Source: Poritiphilus flavus (GTDB lineage: Bacteria > Bacteroidota > Bacteroidia > Flavobacteriales > Flavobacteriaceae). Taken from it: a DNA stretch of 64,000 nucleotides. The notes beneath the pieces are model-generated. The model was not told where the DNA came from. It saw only the letters and a list, made by a program, of their open reading frames with translations, and made no database searches. Positions 35,751-44,588 of the stretch are shown one piece after another. Location of the stretch: NCBI RefSeq assembly GCF_009901585.1, contig NZ_WXYO01000003.1, positions 413,677-477,676 of the forward strand, given 5' to 3'. Position numbers and translations under genes: made by a program. The stretch's first letter is position 1; every line of letters begins with the position of its first letter.

Positions 35751-36171
35751 AGAGCGCTTTTTGCTTGCGGTAAAAGATCTTACCTACAATTTTCCATTCG
35801 CCATCTACCTTTAGGAGGTTCATATAGTCTATAAAGGAAAAGCTCGGGTAGTCTATCACCAGTTTGGCATGGGCCGCATTCCCCATAAGGTCTATGCTTT
35901 CTATTTTGGTGGTGCGGTCTTGAGCAGGTCCGGGTTTCATGCGGGAGCCGAAGAATTCCAGGGCATTTACCTCTTTGTAACCGTCTTTGGCCATAAACTT
36001 CATGGTAGCCGTTTCGTGAAAGGCCTTTTTAAGGGTCTCAAAATCGTTATTGGTCCCACCCTCCAAATAGTAATTAAGTGTAGTCTCAATTTGTTCGCGG
36101 TCTGTGTCCTGGGCTGTTGCCAGGTTTGCTGTTAGCAGTACAACTGCCAAAGTAAGAAAGATGTGTTTCAT
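35749..36171 (-). CDS. secreted NTF2-like (lumazine-binding-like) protein
   Basis: A 140-aa protein with a signal peptide (MKHIFLTLAVVLLTANLATA) and one NTF2-like domain (DREQIETTLNYYLEGGTNND to LKVDGEWKIVGKIFYRK). The domain is clearly related to the N-terminal domain of the convergent fusion protein: both have a 'QIE..L..(F/Y)..G' start, a 'FHETATM' or 'FYPEAQM' block, an 'AHAKL..(D/N)(Y/I)PSF' strand, and end in EWKIVGK. It may be a scaffold or ligand-binding module of the same extracytoplasmic process. No catalytic residues are defined. Confidence 0.82.
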   Translation of the reverse strand: MKHIFLTLAVVLLTANLATAQDTDREQIETTLNYYLEGGTNNDFETLKKAFHETATMKFMAKDGYKEVNALEFFGSRMKPGPAQDRTTKIESIDLMGNAAHAKLVIDYPSFSFIDYMNLLKVDGEWKIVGKIFYRKQKAL

Positions 36172-36269
36172 GATTTGTTCGTTTTTTTACAATGATAAAG
36201 GATGTATATAAAAATAAGGCAAAAAAAGTAGGGCAATCCGTTCGGATTTATAAAAAAGGATTTTGATCC

Positions 36270-36712
36270 GCCTTCGCCAAGGCTTCGGCGGACGAGGGTT
36301 GATAATTGACCGATGTTAGTTGGTAGTATGATTATTTGTCAGTTCGAGCGCACGTGTCCATCGTAACTTTAGTGAAGATGGAGTCGAGACCTATCCAGGC
36401 AGTAAACAGTCCTCCTTCGCCAAGGCTACGGCGGACAAGGGTTGATAATTGACCGATGTTAGTTGGTAGTATGATTATTTGTCAGTTCGAGCGGAGTCGA
36501 GAACTATTTAATGTTTGGATCAGTCCGGTCCTCCTTCGCTAAAGCTTCGGAGGATGCAACGTAAAGCCAAAGTACGATATACGATATGGGATATACGATT
36601 TTACATCTACCAAATCGTCCAACCGTCTAACAGTCTGACCGTCTAACAATCCAACCATCTAACCCTCCAATTCCTCAATTTCACGATTCCTCAGTTTTAC
36701 ATTTTTACCAAT
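36270..36712 (+). repeat. composite repeat region with an internal direct duplication
   Basis: The modules in order are: a CCTTCGCCAAGGCTTCGG-type hairpin, TTGATAATTGACC, a GTTCGAGCG unit with the TCCATC...GATGGA hairpin, CAGTAAACAGT, hairpin, TTGATAATTGACC, GTTCGAGCGGAGTCGAGAAC, hairpin, GCGTAAAGCC, GATATAC heptamers and then octamers (GTCTAACA, ATCCAACC, CCTCAATT). About 80 bp (36272-36352) is repeated almost unchanged at 36412-36492. The region lies between divergent genes, so here it does not follow a plus-strand gene end. Flanks (36172-36269, 36713-36879) show nothing recognisable. Confidence 0.8.
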
Positions 36713-36879
36713 CTTCAAATTCTCGCCCTTCCCATTTATCCTCCGATAACACCACTAATTACATCGGTTTTTCTTCCCAAAGAATTTAGCTTCAGTTTTA
36801 GGCGCTATTGAATTCCAAACCCAAGGAGAAAGGAACATTTGACAATGCTTCCACATTCAGCCGCAGTCTAACAGATCCA

Positions 36880-37551
36880 ATGATACGGAACATGAATTAT
36901 AGAGCGCAGTTTATTCTAGTACTTATCACGCTATCTACCGTTTCTTACGCTCAACAACAGGAGCGACGGGGTAAATTTTTCTTCAATATAGGCCCGGAGT
37001 TCAGGATTACTCCAATTTATAACGCTGAGATATCCGGAATATCCGCACAAGCTTTTGACACCAATATGGATCTCCAAAATTCAGGTGTAGCCCTTAATGT
37101 TGGTGTTGATTATTACCTAACCGAAAAGTTTGCCCTAGGTTTCAATAACTCGTTCCGAAATGATCTGATCACCAACCAAAGCTCTAGTAATGAAGGTGTT
37201 GAAGTAGCTAATAAAGGATTATTGATCGGGTCTCATTTTAGATTGACCTATCATATTGACCTCTTCAAAAAAGGGGATTTACTTTTAGGGTTGGGCCATT
37301 CTTTGTTGAACCGAAACAGTGAATACACCGCAGTAGAATCCTTTTTTGATGAGAATGGCAATGCTGTAGGTAGCAGCTCCTCCCTGGAAAATTTCAATTA
37401 CAGTGCTACGAAAATCACGGTTGGTTACGGAAATGGTAGATCCAAACTAATGTGTGGCATGTACCTCTCCAGAAATTCACCATATCTAATTTGGGGAAAT
37501 TTCTTTATGGTACCATTCCTCAGTTATGGTTTTGATTTTGGGAGACTCTGA
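36880..37551 (+). CDS. outer-membrane beta-barrel protein
   Basis: A protein of about 223 aa with an N-terminal signal peptide (MNYRAQFILVLITLSTVSYAQ) and alternating beta-strand sequence typical of OmpA-like or OmpW-like barrels (FFFNIGPEFRITPI, GVALNVGVDYYLTEKFALGF, LLIGSHFRLTYHIDL, LLLGLGHSLLNR), ending in an aromatic strand (MVPFLSYGFDFGRL). The reading frame extends back to 36808, but the start at MIRNMNYRA (36880) or four residues later places the signal peptide at the N-terminus. It stands alone between two composite repeat regions. Confidence 0.78.
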   Translation: MIRNMNYRAQFILVLITLSTVSYAQQQERRGKFFFNIGPEFRITPIYNAEISGISAQAFDTNMDLQNSGVALNVGVDYYLTEKFALGFNNSFRNDLITNQSSSNEGVEVANKGLLIGSHFRLTYHIDLFKKGDLLLGLGHSLLNRNSEYTAVESFFDENGNAVGSSSSLENFNYSATKITVGYGNGRSKLMCGMYLSRNSPYLIWGNFFMVPFLSYGFDFGRL

Positions 37552-37559
37552 GTTTCAGT

Positions 37560-37725
37560 ACGCAGTTGGCAGTTGGCAGCCCTCCTTCGCTAAGGCTACG
37601 GAGGATTAATAGGCAGTCCTCCTACGCCCAGGCTACGGCGGACGAGGTAAACAGTTGTGTATCTAACCAACCAATAATCTAGTCGTCTAACCATCTAACC
37701 GTCTAACCGGCTAAATAGTGATTTG
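37560..37725 (+). repeat. composite repeat region after the barrel gene
   Basis: It starts 9 bp after the stop with CAGTTGG heptamers, followed by two GC-rich hairpins of the CCTCCTTCGC..GGAGGA kind, CAGTT, and a short octamer run (GTCTAACC, ATCTAACC, GTCTAACC). Confidence 0.75.
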
Positions 37726-37797
37726 TATAAGTAGGATATAATCAATGACCATAAATGCCTATATTAATTAATGATTATATTCCTTTGTTGTGTGTAA

Positions 37798-38241
37798 TTA
37801 GGACAAATACGGCATTCCTTTTCCAGTTTCAACAAAGCTTTTGAGACTTTGAGTAACAAACCTTTCCCAAGCAGGCCAACATATTTCGTAACAATTTAAT
37901 TCTGAAACAAGACCGTTATGCATAAAATTTAAAATAGTCTCGTTTTGACTTTTCTCTTCCAAATTCCATTCAACGGTGGTTCCAATCCATTCCTTTTCAA
38001 TCCCATCATAACCAGTATGAATATGCTTTGCATCAATACATTGCCAAACAATTTTCGAATTCGGCTCAAATTCTGAGATTTTAAATTTCCAAAATGTTTT
38101 ACCAAAACTTGTGGTAAACTCATCATCTAGTTTTGAAACAGCAGAATTGGTATTGCCCCACCATTCTTGAACTGACTGGGTTATTGCATTAAATATAGCT
38201 TTTGAATTTGCTTTAATTGAAACACTTGTTGTATAAGACAT
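37798..38241 (-). CDS. SRPBCC (AHSA1-type) small-molecule-binding domain protein
   Basis: A 147-aa START/Bet v1-fold protein. The pattern MSYTTSVSIKANSKAIFNAIT is a typical first strand and helix, WWGNTNSAV is the usual aromatic patch, and EWIGTTVEWNLEEKSQNETILNFMHNGL gives the central strands, ending in a long C-terminal helix. Members bind hydrophobic ligands or act as stress proteins. It is divergent from an HxlR-family regulator 90 bp away, and the shared intergenic region carries two copies of a 21-bp dyad, so that regulator very probably controls it. The base composition is AT-richer than the housekeeping half. Confidence 0.85.
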   Translation of the reverse strand: MSYTTSVSIKANSKAIFNAITQSVQEWWGNTNSAVSKLDDEFTTSFGKTFWKFKISEFEPNSKIVWQCIDAKHIHTGYDGIEKEWIGTTVEWNLEEKSQNETILNFMHNGLVSELNCYEICWPAWERFVTQSLKSFVETGKGMPYLS

Positions 38242-38259
38242 AAATTTTACTTTTAAGTT

Positions 38260-38313
38260 GTGCTTGCGTTTTGCAAGTACAAAGATATAAAAGCACTTGT
38301 ATTATGCAAGTGC
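38260..38313. promoter_or_regulatory. two tandem 21-bp dyads between the SRPBCC and HxlR genes
   Basis: At 38260-38280 the arms CTTGC (38263) and GCAAG (38273) form a dyad. At 38293-38313 GCACTTG (38293-38299) and CAAGTGC (38307-38313) are perfect reverse complements. Both are 21 bp, share TGCAAGT in the right half, and their centres are 33 bp apart, about three helical turns. They look like operators for the adjacent HxlR regulator. Confidence 0.65.
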
Positions 38314-38331
38314 ATTTTGTAACTTTGAAAA

Positions 38332-38751
38332 ATGGAAGAACTAAAAAGAAGGTCAGATTGCCCGATAACATTATCTCTCGACATTTTCGGGGATAAATGG
38401 ACCCTCTTAATTCTTCGAGATTTCATTTTTTTTGACAATCGCCATTTCAACCATTTGGTGACTATAGAAAGTATATCAACCAATATTCTTACAGATAGAC
38501 TTAATAGGCTTTTAGCAAACAGAATTATTAAAAAGGAAGTTGATCCAAATAATAGGTCTGCCTATTTATATTCGTTGACAAGAAAAGGTCTTGATCTTGT
38601 TCCTATTGTAATGGATATATATCGTTGGGGTGCTAATTATACCGAAAAGAATAATGCAGAAAAAGATTTCAAAAAGAAGATAGATTTTGAATACGACAAA
38701 ACGGTTGAAGAAATAAAAAATAGATTAATAACTACCCACAGCATTGTCTAA
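38332..38751 (+). CDS. HxlR-family winged-helix transcriptional regulator
   Basis: A 139-aa MarR-like regulator of the HxlR type. The family start (RRSDCPITLSLDIFGDKWTLLILRDFIFF) and the wing region (STNILTDRLNRLLANRIIKKEVDPNNRSAYLYSLTRKGLDLVPIVMDI) are clear. Such proteins usually dimerise on a palindrome in their own promoter and repress a divergent gene in response to redox or aldehyde stress. The only near-N-terminal Cys is in SDCPI, a position used for redox sensing in some relatives. It is divergent from the SRPBCC gene with two dyads in between. Confidence 0.9.
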   Translation: MEELKRRSDCPITLSLDIFGDKWTLLILRDFIFFDNRHFNHLVTIESISTNILTDRLNRLLANRIIKKEVDPNNRSAYLYSLTRKGLDLVPIVMDIYRWGANYTEKNNAEKDFKKKIDFEYDKTVEEIKNRLITTHSIV

Positions 38752-38908
38752 AAGTAATTGCGGTTCAAGTCATACAATAAAACTATAAACATAAAACCAA
38801 GATCAATGCAAAACCGAAAGGTTTGTGAATATAAATCCGCTACTACTCCTACACTAGACCGTTATAGTACATTTACCAAAACCAATTAATGTTTGAATTT
38901 ATATTACC

Positions 38909-39345
38909 CCGCTGGCTCGGAAATGCTTTCCGTGTAACGTCTAACCATCCAATTGCTAAATAGTTGATCCCACCTTCGCTAAAGCTACGGCGGACAAGGG
39001 TTGATAGTTGATCGTTGATAGGTGGCGGATGGCGCATAGCGTAAAGCGTATAGCGGATATATGATGTACGATATACGATATCAGCTCTTAAAGCAATTAG
39101 AAAACAATTCAAGAAACCTTCCAGCTGTCTAACAATCCAACCGTCTAACAATCCAACCCTCTAACCCTCCAATTCCTCAATTTCACAATTCCTCTGTTTT
39201 ACATTTGCTGATATTCGGTGCTTAACGCATAGCGTAAGGCGATATACTATATACGATATTCGATATACGAAGTACGATTTTACAATTTCACGATTCCTAA
39301 GTTTCACAATTTCACCATTATCTATAATTTTAGGTTATCAAATAA
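38909..39345 (+). repeat. composite repeat region after the HxlR gene
   Basis: 38752-38908 shows nothing recognisable. Then come a CGGAAATGCTTTCCG hairpin (about 38918-38935), a short octamer run, the CCTTCGCTAAAGCTACGGCGG hairpin, TTGATAG heptamers, GCGTAAA/GCGTATA heptamers, GATATAC heptamers, the linker CTCTTAAAG...AATTCAAGAAA (about 39083-39118), octamers (39125-39210), then a second short heptamer and octamer round to 39345. This is one of the fullest copies of the element. 39346-39431 holds nothing else. Confidence 0.8.
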
Positions 39346-39431
39346 CCCGCCATACGTAGACTGGCAGTAGTAGAGCGATGGAGTAATAGCCGAAAACATT
39401 AGCCACAATCAAAAAAGAAAAAGACATCCAC

Positions 39432-39983
39432 ATGGAAAACCGGGGCGAACAAATCGACAAAAATACGCAAGGCTTTATGGAAAATTTCGGTGGATTATCT
39501 ATCGAGCAGTTGAACTGGAAACCCAACCCGGAAACATGGAGTATTGCCCAAAATATTGAACATCTGATCGTAGTCAACAAAAGCTATTTTCCGGTAATCG
39601 ATTCCATACGAAAAGGAACGTATAAAACGTCATTTTTGGCAAAGTTTGGATTTATGGTTTCGTTCTTTGAGAAAACAATTCTGAAAGCAGTTCAGGCGGA
39701 CAGGAAAAAGAAAATGAGAACGTTTCCGATCTGGGAACCGGCAAAAAGTGAAATCCCACCGGGGATTCTTGATAGATTTAAAGCACACCAAGCCGAATTG
39801 AAAATCCTGTTTGAAAATTCCAAAGATCTGGTTGAAAAAGGAACCATAATTTCTTCGCCCGCCAACAAAAACATAGTATACAAATTGGGAACAGCGTTTG
39901 ATATCATTGTAACCCACGAAAAGCGACACCTGGCGCAATCAAAAGAAGTATATGAATTAATGAAGAATGAAGACAGCGTATAA
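39432..39983 (+). CDS. DinB-family (YfiT-like) metal-binding protein
   Basis: A 183-aa four-helix bundle of the DinB/DUF664 type. The three metal-binding histidines are visible: WSIAQNIEHLIVV near residue 46 (first His) and THEKRHLAQSKEVYEL near 165 (second and third). Members act as thiol-dependent transferases or have unknown stress roles. The gene is a single unit, preceded and followed by composite repeats. The start MENRGEQ is accepted, as it is only a few residues before the first helix. Confidence 0.85.
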   Translation: MENRGEQIDKNTQGFMENFGGLSIEQLNWKPNPETWSIAQNIEHLIVVNKSYFPVIDSIRKGTYKTSFLAKFGFMVSFFEKTILKAVQADRKKKMRTFPIWEPAKSEIPPGILDRFKAHQAELKILFENSKDLVEKGTIISSPANKNIVYKLGTAFDIIVTHEKRHLAQSKEVYELMKNEDSV

Positions 39984-39989
39984 CAATTT

Positions 39990-40262
39990 AATTGCTAAAA
40001 AGTAAATCCCACCTTCGCTAAAGCTACGGCGGATGAATTCAGTAAACAGTAATCAGTGAACAGTAAACAGTTCCGTATCTAACCATCCCATAATCTGCTC
40101 GTCTAGCTGTCTAACAATCTAACTCTCCGATTCCTCAATTTCACGATTCCTCAGTTTTACAATTCTACTAATTTTCAAATCTGCAAATAGTCCAATTTTC
40201 AAATTGTTTCATTGCCACATTTTCAGAATAACCCATCGGACTAAGTCTGGCGGTAGCTGAGG
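39990..40262 (+). repeat. composite repeat region after the DinB gene
   Basis: It contains the CCTTCGCTAAAGCTACGGCGG hairpin (about 40010), CAGTAAA heptamers (40039-40072), octamers of GTCTAACA type passing without a break into TCACGATT / CCTCAGTT / TTACAATT types (to 40230), and ends with the terminal module AATAACCCATCGGACTAA..GGCGGTAGC. 40141-40260 is nearly identical to 46140-46259 (5 differences in 120). 40263-40438 is AT-rich and holds no recognisable gene. Confidence 0.8.
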
Positions 40263-40438
40263 GAACTCCACTTTTCTTCCCCATTTGTTCCTTTATTTTG
40301 CCCTATTATGAAACTGACCAGTATCATAGACAAAAAAAGTCCTTCTGACTAAATTGCCTTTTAAAATGATATTTCTTGGGTGTAGGTATCCATAAATTCT
40401 ATACCAGATTCATTTTCATAAAATTCCAAATTGAATAA

Positions 40439-41365
40439 ATGAGAACCAGTTTCTTTCTTCACGGATTGTTAATGGCAATTTCAATCCAACTGTTTTCCCA
40501 GGATTATTCACCTAAAAAAGTTGAGTTCGTATATAAAGAAGTCGAAGGTCATGAAATAAGGGCTAATATTTTCTTGCCAGGGACAAGTGGTTTACATCCT
40601 GTTGTAGTTTATTTTCATGGAGGCGGGTTTATTTTTGGGAATAGAGACCAAGGCTTAAATATTGAAATTAAAAATGGTCTATTAAAGTCCGGTTATGCTG
40701 TTGTTTCTGCTGATTACAGATTGGCTCCTGAAACCAAGCTTGAAGGCATACTAGCCGATGTACTGGATGTAATAAAATGGTTGCGTAAAAATGGTTCTCA
40801 AGAATTTAATATTGATACTGCTAAAATTGCTTCTATTGGCGGTTCTGCGGGCGGCTACTTGGCACTATCAACTGGATTTGATCAAGATCAAGCACCAAAT
40901 GCCATTGTTGCCATTTCACCACCCACCGGATTTTCAACTTCCAATATCCAAATGGGCGATTTGGCCATCCTAAACCAGCCTGGACCTTACGATATTGTAA
41001 AAGACTCGATAGTTTCTTATGGTAACTATGAAAGCCGTATGCATCTATGGAGGTTCTTGGGAAGAAATGGATTAGCGTTATATGAAATCTTTGGTTTTGA
41101 CCCATCAAACGATGAAAAAAGACTTGAAAAATTCAAATTAACAGATAATATAAACTCTAACTATCCGCCAACTTTGTTAATCCAAGCTGAAAACGACCAT
41201 TTGGTAGCTTCAGGTGAGGTCAAGGATTTTCATAGTTTTTTAATTGGGAAAAAGGTCAGGGCAGAATTATATCTGGTTGATAATGGGCATAGCAATGAGT
41301 TGATTAAACAAAATCCACAGGCAATTGACAAAATGATAAGATTCTTAAAAAAATATATGCAATGA
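40439..41365 (+). CDS. secreted alpha/beta hydrolase (esterase/lipase, HSL-like)
   Basis: A 308-aa hydrolase with a signal peptide (MRTSFFLHGLLMAISIQLFS). The oxyanion motif HGGGF is at about residue 60, the nucleophile elbow GGSAGGY near 134, the acid in AENDHLVA near 250 and the His in NGHSNELI near 283, a complete catalytic set. It is similar to esterases of the hormone-sensitive lipase group; the substrate is unknown. It overlaps the start of the following DNA alkylation repair-like gene by 4 bp, so the two are co-translated. The base composition is AT-rich relative to the left half. Confidence 0.88.
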   Translation: MRTSFFLHGLLMAISIQLFSQDYSPKKVEFVYKEVEGHEIRANIFLPGTSGLHPVVVYFHGGGFIFGNRDQGLNIEIKNGLLKSGYAVVSADYRLAPETKLEGILADVLDVIKWLRKNGSQEFNIDTAKIASIGGSAGGYLALSTGFDQDQAPNAIVAISPPTGFSTSNIQMGDLAILNQPGPYDIVKDSIVSYGNYESRMHLWRFLGRNGLALYEIFGFDPSNDEKRLEKFKLTDNINSNYPPTLLIQAENDHLVASGEVKDFHSFLIGKKVRAELYLVDNGHSNELIKQNPQAIDKMIRFLKKYMQ

Positions 41366-42084
41366 TAGACTTTAAAGTTGCAGAAGTAAGGGATTTCTGT
41401 GAAGCAAACTCTGACCCTGAAATTATTAAGAAATACCAGCGATATTTCAAAGAGGGGTACGATGGGTATGGAATTGATGATAAAGTGTTTAAACGCCAAA
41501 TTGAAATTTGGGTTGAGCAATGGAAAGACGAAATGACCATTGAGAGTTACCTTACTTTAGGCGATGAGTTAATGAAAAACGGAAGATTTGATGAAAAGCA
41601 TGTTGCTATAAGCTTTTTAAAATCAAGCAGAAAGGATTTTTCAAAGGATACATTCAACCGGGTTGGCGATTGGTTTGATTATGGAATTAATAATTGGGCA
41701 ACTACAGATGTACTATGCATGCTTGTTTTGTCAAGCCTATTATTTGACAAGGTTATTGACTTTAATGATTTAAAATCATGGATTGATTCTGAGTCAGAAT
41801 GGAAGCGTAGAGCTATTCCTGTTGCTCTTGTCGAACTTGATAAATTAACGAAGGATTTAAACCCCAAAGAAGCAATAGAATTAGTTGCACCGTTAATGCT
41901 TGATGATTCTGAATATGTTCAAAAAGGGATAGGTACTTTATTACGTGGTTTGTGGAAAAAGCATCCATCTCAAATTGAAGATTTTTTAGTGAAGTGGAAA
42001 GACAAGTGCGGAAGATTGATCATTCAGTATTCTACGGAGAAAATGGATAAGGAACACAGAAAGAAATTTAGGAAAAGTAAATAA
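41362..42084 (+). CDS. DNA alkylation repair protein, AlkD-like HEAT-repeat
   Basis: A 240-aa all-helical protein of the AlkD-like family. Blocks such as DFSKDTFNRVGDWFDYGINNWATTDVLC and SEWKRRAIPVALVELDK match HEAT-like repeats that hold alkylated DNA. The Trp and Asp of NWATTDV are at the position of AlkD's catalytic patch, which excises N3- and N7-alkylpurines. It overlaps the esterase gene by 4 bp. The C-terminus (HRKKFRKSK) is basic. AT-rich composition suggests transfer. Function as a glycosylase is inferred from family resemblance. Confidence 0.83.
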   Translation: MIDFKVAEVRDFCEANSDPEIIKKYQRYFKEGYDGYGIDDKVFKRQIEIWVEQWKDEMTIESYLTLGDELMKNGRFDEKHVAISFLKSSRKDFSKDTFNRVGDWFDYGINNWATTDVLCMLVLSSLLFDKVIDFNDLKSWIDSESEWKRRAIPVALVELDKLTKDLNPKEAIELVAPLMLDDSEYVQKGIGTLLRGLWKKHPSQIEDFLVKWKDKCGRLIIQYSTEKMDKEHRKKFRKSK

Positions 42085-42088
42085 AGCA

Positions 42089-42213
42089 CGACGGCACAAC
42101 AATGTGTATAGTGCATAAGGGTTTCATAGGTTTTTGAGCAGCATCACCCACATCAAATTTGGTTGGTAACTTGATAGGTTTTAGCTACGCAATCCCTTAC
42201 GGCAACATACATT
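42089..42213. other. attC-like long imperfect hairpin, apparently interrupted
   Basis: The sequence from CGGCACAACAATGTGTATAG to CCCTTACGGCAACATACATT forms a long imperfect hairpin whose ends (AATGTGTATA.. and ..CATACATT) pair with each other. It starts 5 bp after a stop codon and opens with ACAAC, like integron attC sites, which end in a GTT box. Here the expected partner box is missing: the sequence passes at 42214 straight into a repeat hairpin module. No integrase is present, so this could equally be a REP-like element. Confidence 0.4.
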
Positions 42214-42370
42214 CCCCCCGCTTGCGCGGAAATGCTTTCCGTGCCAGCGTCGAATAATCCAACAGTCTAACTCTCCAAAAGTCTAACCATCCAACCGTCC
42301 AATTTCACAGTTTCACGGTTCCTCGATTCCTCCAATTGGTCTATTGCTACATTTTCAAATTATTACATTA
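42214..42370 (+). repeat. hairpin plus octamer run between convergent genes
   Basis: A CGCGGAAATGCTTTCCGTGCC hairpin module (about 42226-42245) is followed by octamers GTCTAACT, ATCCAACC, TCACAGTT and related, then reaches the end of the convergent serine-hydrolase gene. Its orientation is that of the plus-strand gene on its left. Confidence 0.75.
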
Positions 42371-42376
42371 ACGATC

Positions 42377-44092
42377 TCAGTATTCAAATGGCTCCTTTAC
42401 CTTTTTGAACCATAGATTCTGAACCCTATCGGAGCTTACTCTAAAGCCTTCGACCGTATTTTCGATCAATTCAAATCTCAGTGTACCAAAAAACCAGGTG
42501 TTCCCGGAAAATTCACGGTCACTCAAGGGTGATAAGCTTGTAGTTTCCTGGCGCTGGTGTCTGGCAAGCAGTACACCATTTTCAATTACCAGTTCGTAGA
42601 ATGTCCTTAATTCCGGACTGTAGTATATGCCTTTATATCTTTCCAACTCAGGGACATCCATACGGTACTTTATTCTTGTACCGACAGTTTCCTGACCATT
42701 ATGATCAAAAGTCAAGGAATCAAAACCACCATCCTCACCTTCAGTAAAACTAATCACGGCACTGATCCTTCTTATTTGAAATTGTGCCTCGCCAAGAGTT
42801 TCCAGGGCAAAGGTTCCTTGTCCGGTTGCAGTAACGTACAGTTTCTCTTCTTTTTCATTGAACTCCATTATAAACCCTGGTCTAAGTTCAAATTTCCCTT
42901 CATACTTTTTTAAGGTCTCTTTGGGAATGGCCTTTGTTGGCTTTGAAATATTGGTACCGTTTTTTACAGATTGACTTACATTTTTATCATCTAAATAGAT
43001 ATCGGCTATAGCATGTGCCTTTTCATCGGCGTTTAACGACCCGTCATTTGATAGGACAATTATTGAAACCTTTTCGTCTGGAAACCTAAGAATCTGACTT
43101 CTGTACCCTGCGTCGCTTCCCCCGTGACCAACAACATGTCTGCCTTTGTATTTAGATACAATTTGGCCAAAGGCATAGTCTAGAGTATCCCCGGTTTTCA
43201 GAACGGTAGGTTGTACCAGTTTGTCAAAAACCTCTTTATCGCCTATTTCAGTATTTTCAAAGTTTATGATCCACTTGCCCAAATCCTCTATATTCGTTCG
43301 TATTCCAGTGTTGCCAACAATGTCTTTTGAATTCCGGATGCCCTTTTTATAAACGTTGCCATCGTAAAAATAGGGGCTGGAGAGGTTGGGAATAATTTTA
43401 CTATAGTCCTCGAACAGTACCGTATTCGTCATTTCCAGTGGTGAAAAAACAATTTCATCCAGATATTCATGAAAGGGTTTTCCAGATGTGCGCTCAATAA
43501 TTTCCGCCAGGAGCATATAGCCGGAATTATTGTAAGAGAAATCAGTTTCCGGTAAAAAATTCAATTCTTGTTGTTGGGTCAATAGTTTTAAAACGTCATT
43601 CCTGGATATCAAATCCTCTATGTCCCAACCGGCCATCCCTAAAAGGTAGGTGATACCTCTTATGCCGTGCGTATGCTGTGCCAGATTTTTTACTTTGATG
43701 GTCGCTCCAAAATCCGGTAATTCCGGAATGTATTTTCTAATATCATCCTCCAGACCCAATTTTCCCTCTTTGGCCAAATGTAATATGGCGTATGCCGTGA
43801 ATTGTTTTGAATTGGAGGCGATATTAAAAAGGGTCGCCGGTGTATTCTTTATTTTGAATTCAAGATTGGCCAGGCCATAGGCTGTTTTAAGGACGATTTC
43901 CTTATCCTTTATAATGGCTACGCTTGCACCAGGGGTTTTATCACCATCCCAAGCCTTAAATAGATTGTCTATTTTCTGTTTGGTGGCATCACTAATAGGG
44001 ACCGAGCCTTTAATTTCCTGGGCATTTATAAGAGTGGAAAGTGCTACAAACACCAAAGTGCAAAAGAATCTGGTAAGTGGATCGTTTTTCAT
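42377..44092 (-). CDS. secreted serine hydrolase (beta-lactamase/penicillin-binding-protein-like)
   Basis: A 571-aa protein with a signal peptide (MKNDPLTRFFCTLVFVALSTLINAQ). The class C-type serine motif SxxK is in FNIASNSKQFTAYA near residue 95, the YxN motif in FSYNNSGYMLLAE near 183, and the third motif in HVVGHGGSDAGYR near 320. A C-terminal DUF3471-like region (about 390-570) has repeated beta-strand blocks (KYEGKFELRPGFIMEF; RYKGIYYSPELRTFYELV). The family contains esterases, D-amino peptidases and peptidoglycan hydrolases. It is alone on the minus strand and convergent with the AlkD-like gene. Confidence 0.88.
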   Translation of the reverse strand: MKNDPLTRFFCTLVFVALSTLINAQEIKGSVPISDATKQKIDNLFKAWDGDKTPGASVAIIKDKEIVLKTAYGLANLEFKIKNTPATLFNIASNSKQFTAYAILHLAKEGKLGLEDDIRKYIPELPDFGATIKVKNLAQHTHGIRGITYLLGMAGWDIEDLISRNDVLKLLTQQQELNFLPETDFSYNNSGYMLLAEIIERTSGKPFHEYLDEIVFSPLEMTNTVLFEDYSKIIPNLSSPYFYDGNVYKKGIRNSKDIVGNTGIRTNIEDLGKWIINFENTEIGDKEVFDKLVQPTVLKTGDTLDYAFGQIVSKYKGRHVVGHGGSDAGYRSQILRFPDEKVSIIVLSNDGSLNADEKAHAIADIYLDDKNVSQSVKNGTNISKPTKAIPKETLKKYEGKFELRPGFIMEFNEKEEKLYVTATGQGTFALETLGEAQFQIRRISAVISFTEGEDGGFDSLTFDHNGQETVGTRIKYRMDVPELERYKGIYYSPELRTFYELVIENGVLLARHQRQETTSLSPLSDREFSGNTWFFGTLRFELIENTVEGFRVSSDRVQNLWFKKVKEPFEY

Positions 44093-44249
44093 TTTATTAG
44101 TGAGTTCTATCGATTACACCTTCGTTGACATGATATAATTTTGTCATTACCGTTTTATTTACCTATATCCATGACCCCTGTAGGCAAAGATGATGGTAAC
44201 CTTAGTGATTATTTTATAGTCACTATATCTTAATTGGAATAAAGGTGTT

Positions 44250-44588
44250 TTAAAACCCATTCTTTTTTTTAGGCTCGATTTTATAGTTTAGAATAAGGCC
44301 TAGCCCTCCGAAAAGAAAAATAAAGGCAAAATAAAATACCGAGCTATCTTCAGGATTAAAAATTCGATCTACCAGATAACCCATCAAAATTCCAACTCCT
44401 ATACCAACACAAAGCATACCTACTTTTAGTGTTGCCGAAGCTCTTTTGGCCTTGTTTTCAATTGAATCCGCCGTCACACCTCTTTCAATCATGGCGATTC
44501 GCTCCCTATGCCTGGACCTTAAGTAGAGAAATAAAATCCCAAAGATAGCAGCTACAAATGTTATGGGCACGATAATGTCTCCATTCAT
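44250..44588 (-). CDS. DUF6249 small membrane protein
   Basis: A 112-aa protein with an N-terminal transmembrane segment (about 5-22), a short cytosolic stretch RSRHRERIAMIERGVTADS typical of the DUF6249 family, and two further membrane segments (about 52-70 and 85-102), ending in Lys residues. The function is unknown. It is divergent from an ECF sigma factor gene 133 bp away, and such a trio with a sigma factor and a second membrane protein recurs in Flavobacteriia, so it may belong to the same stress regulon. Confidence 0.8.
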   Translation of the reverse strand: MNGDIIVPITFVAAIFGILFLYLRSRHRERIAMIERGVTADSIENKAKRASATLKVGMLCVGIGVGILMGYLVDRIFNPEDSSVFYFAFIFLFGGLGLILNYKIEPKKKNGF

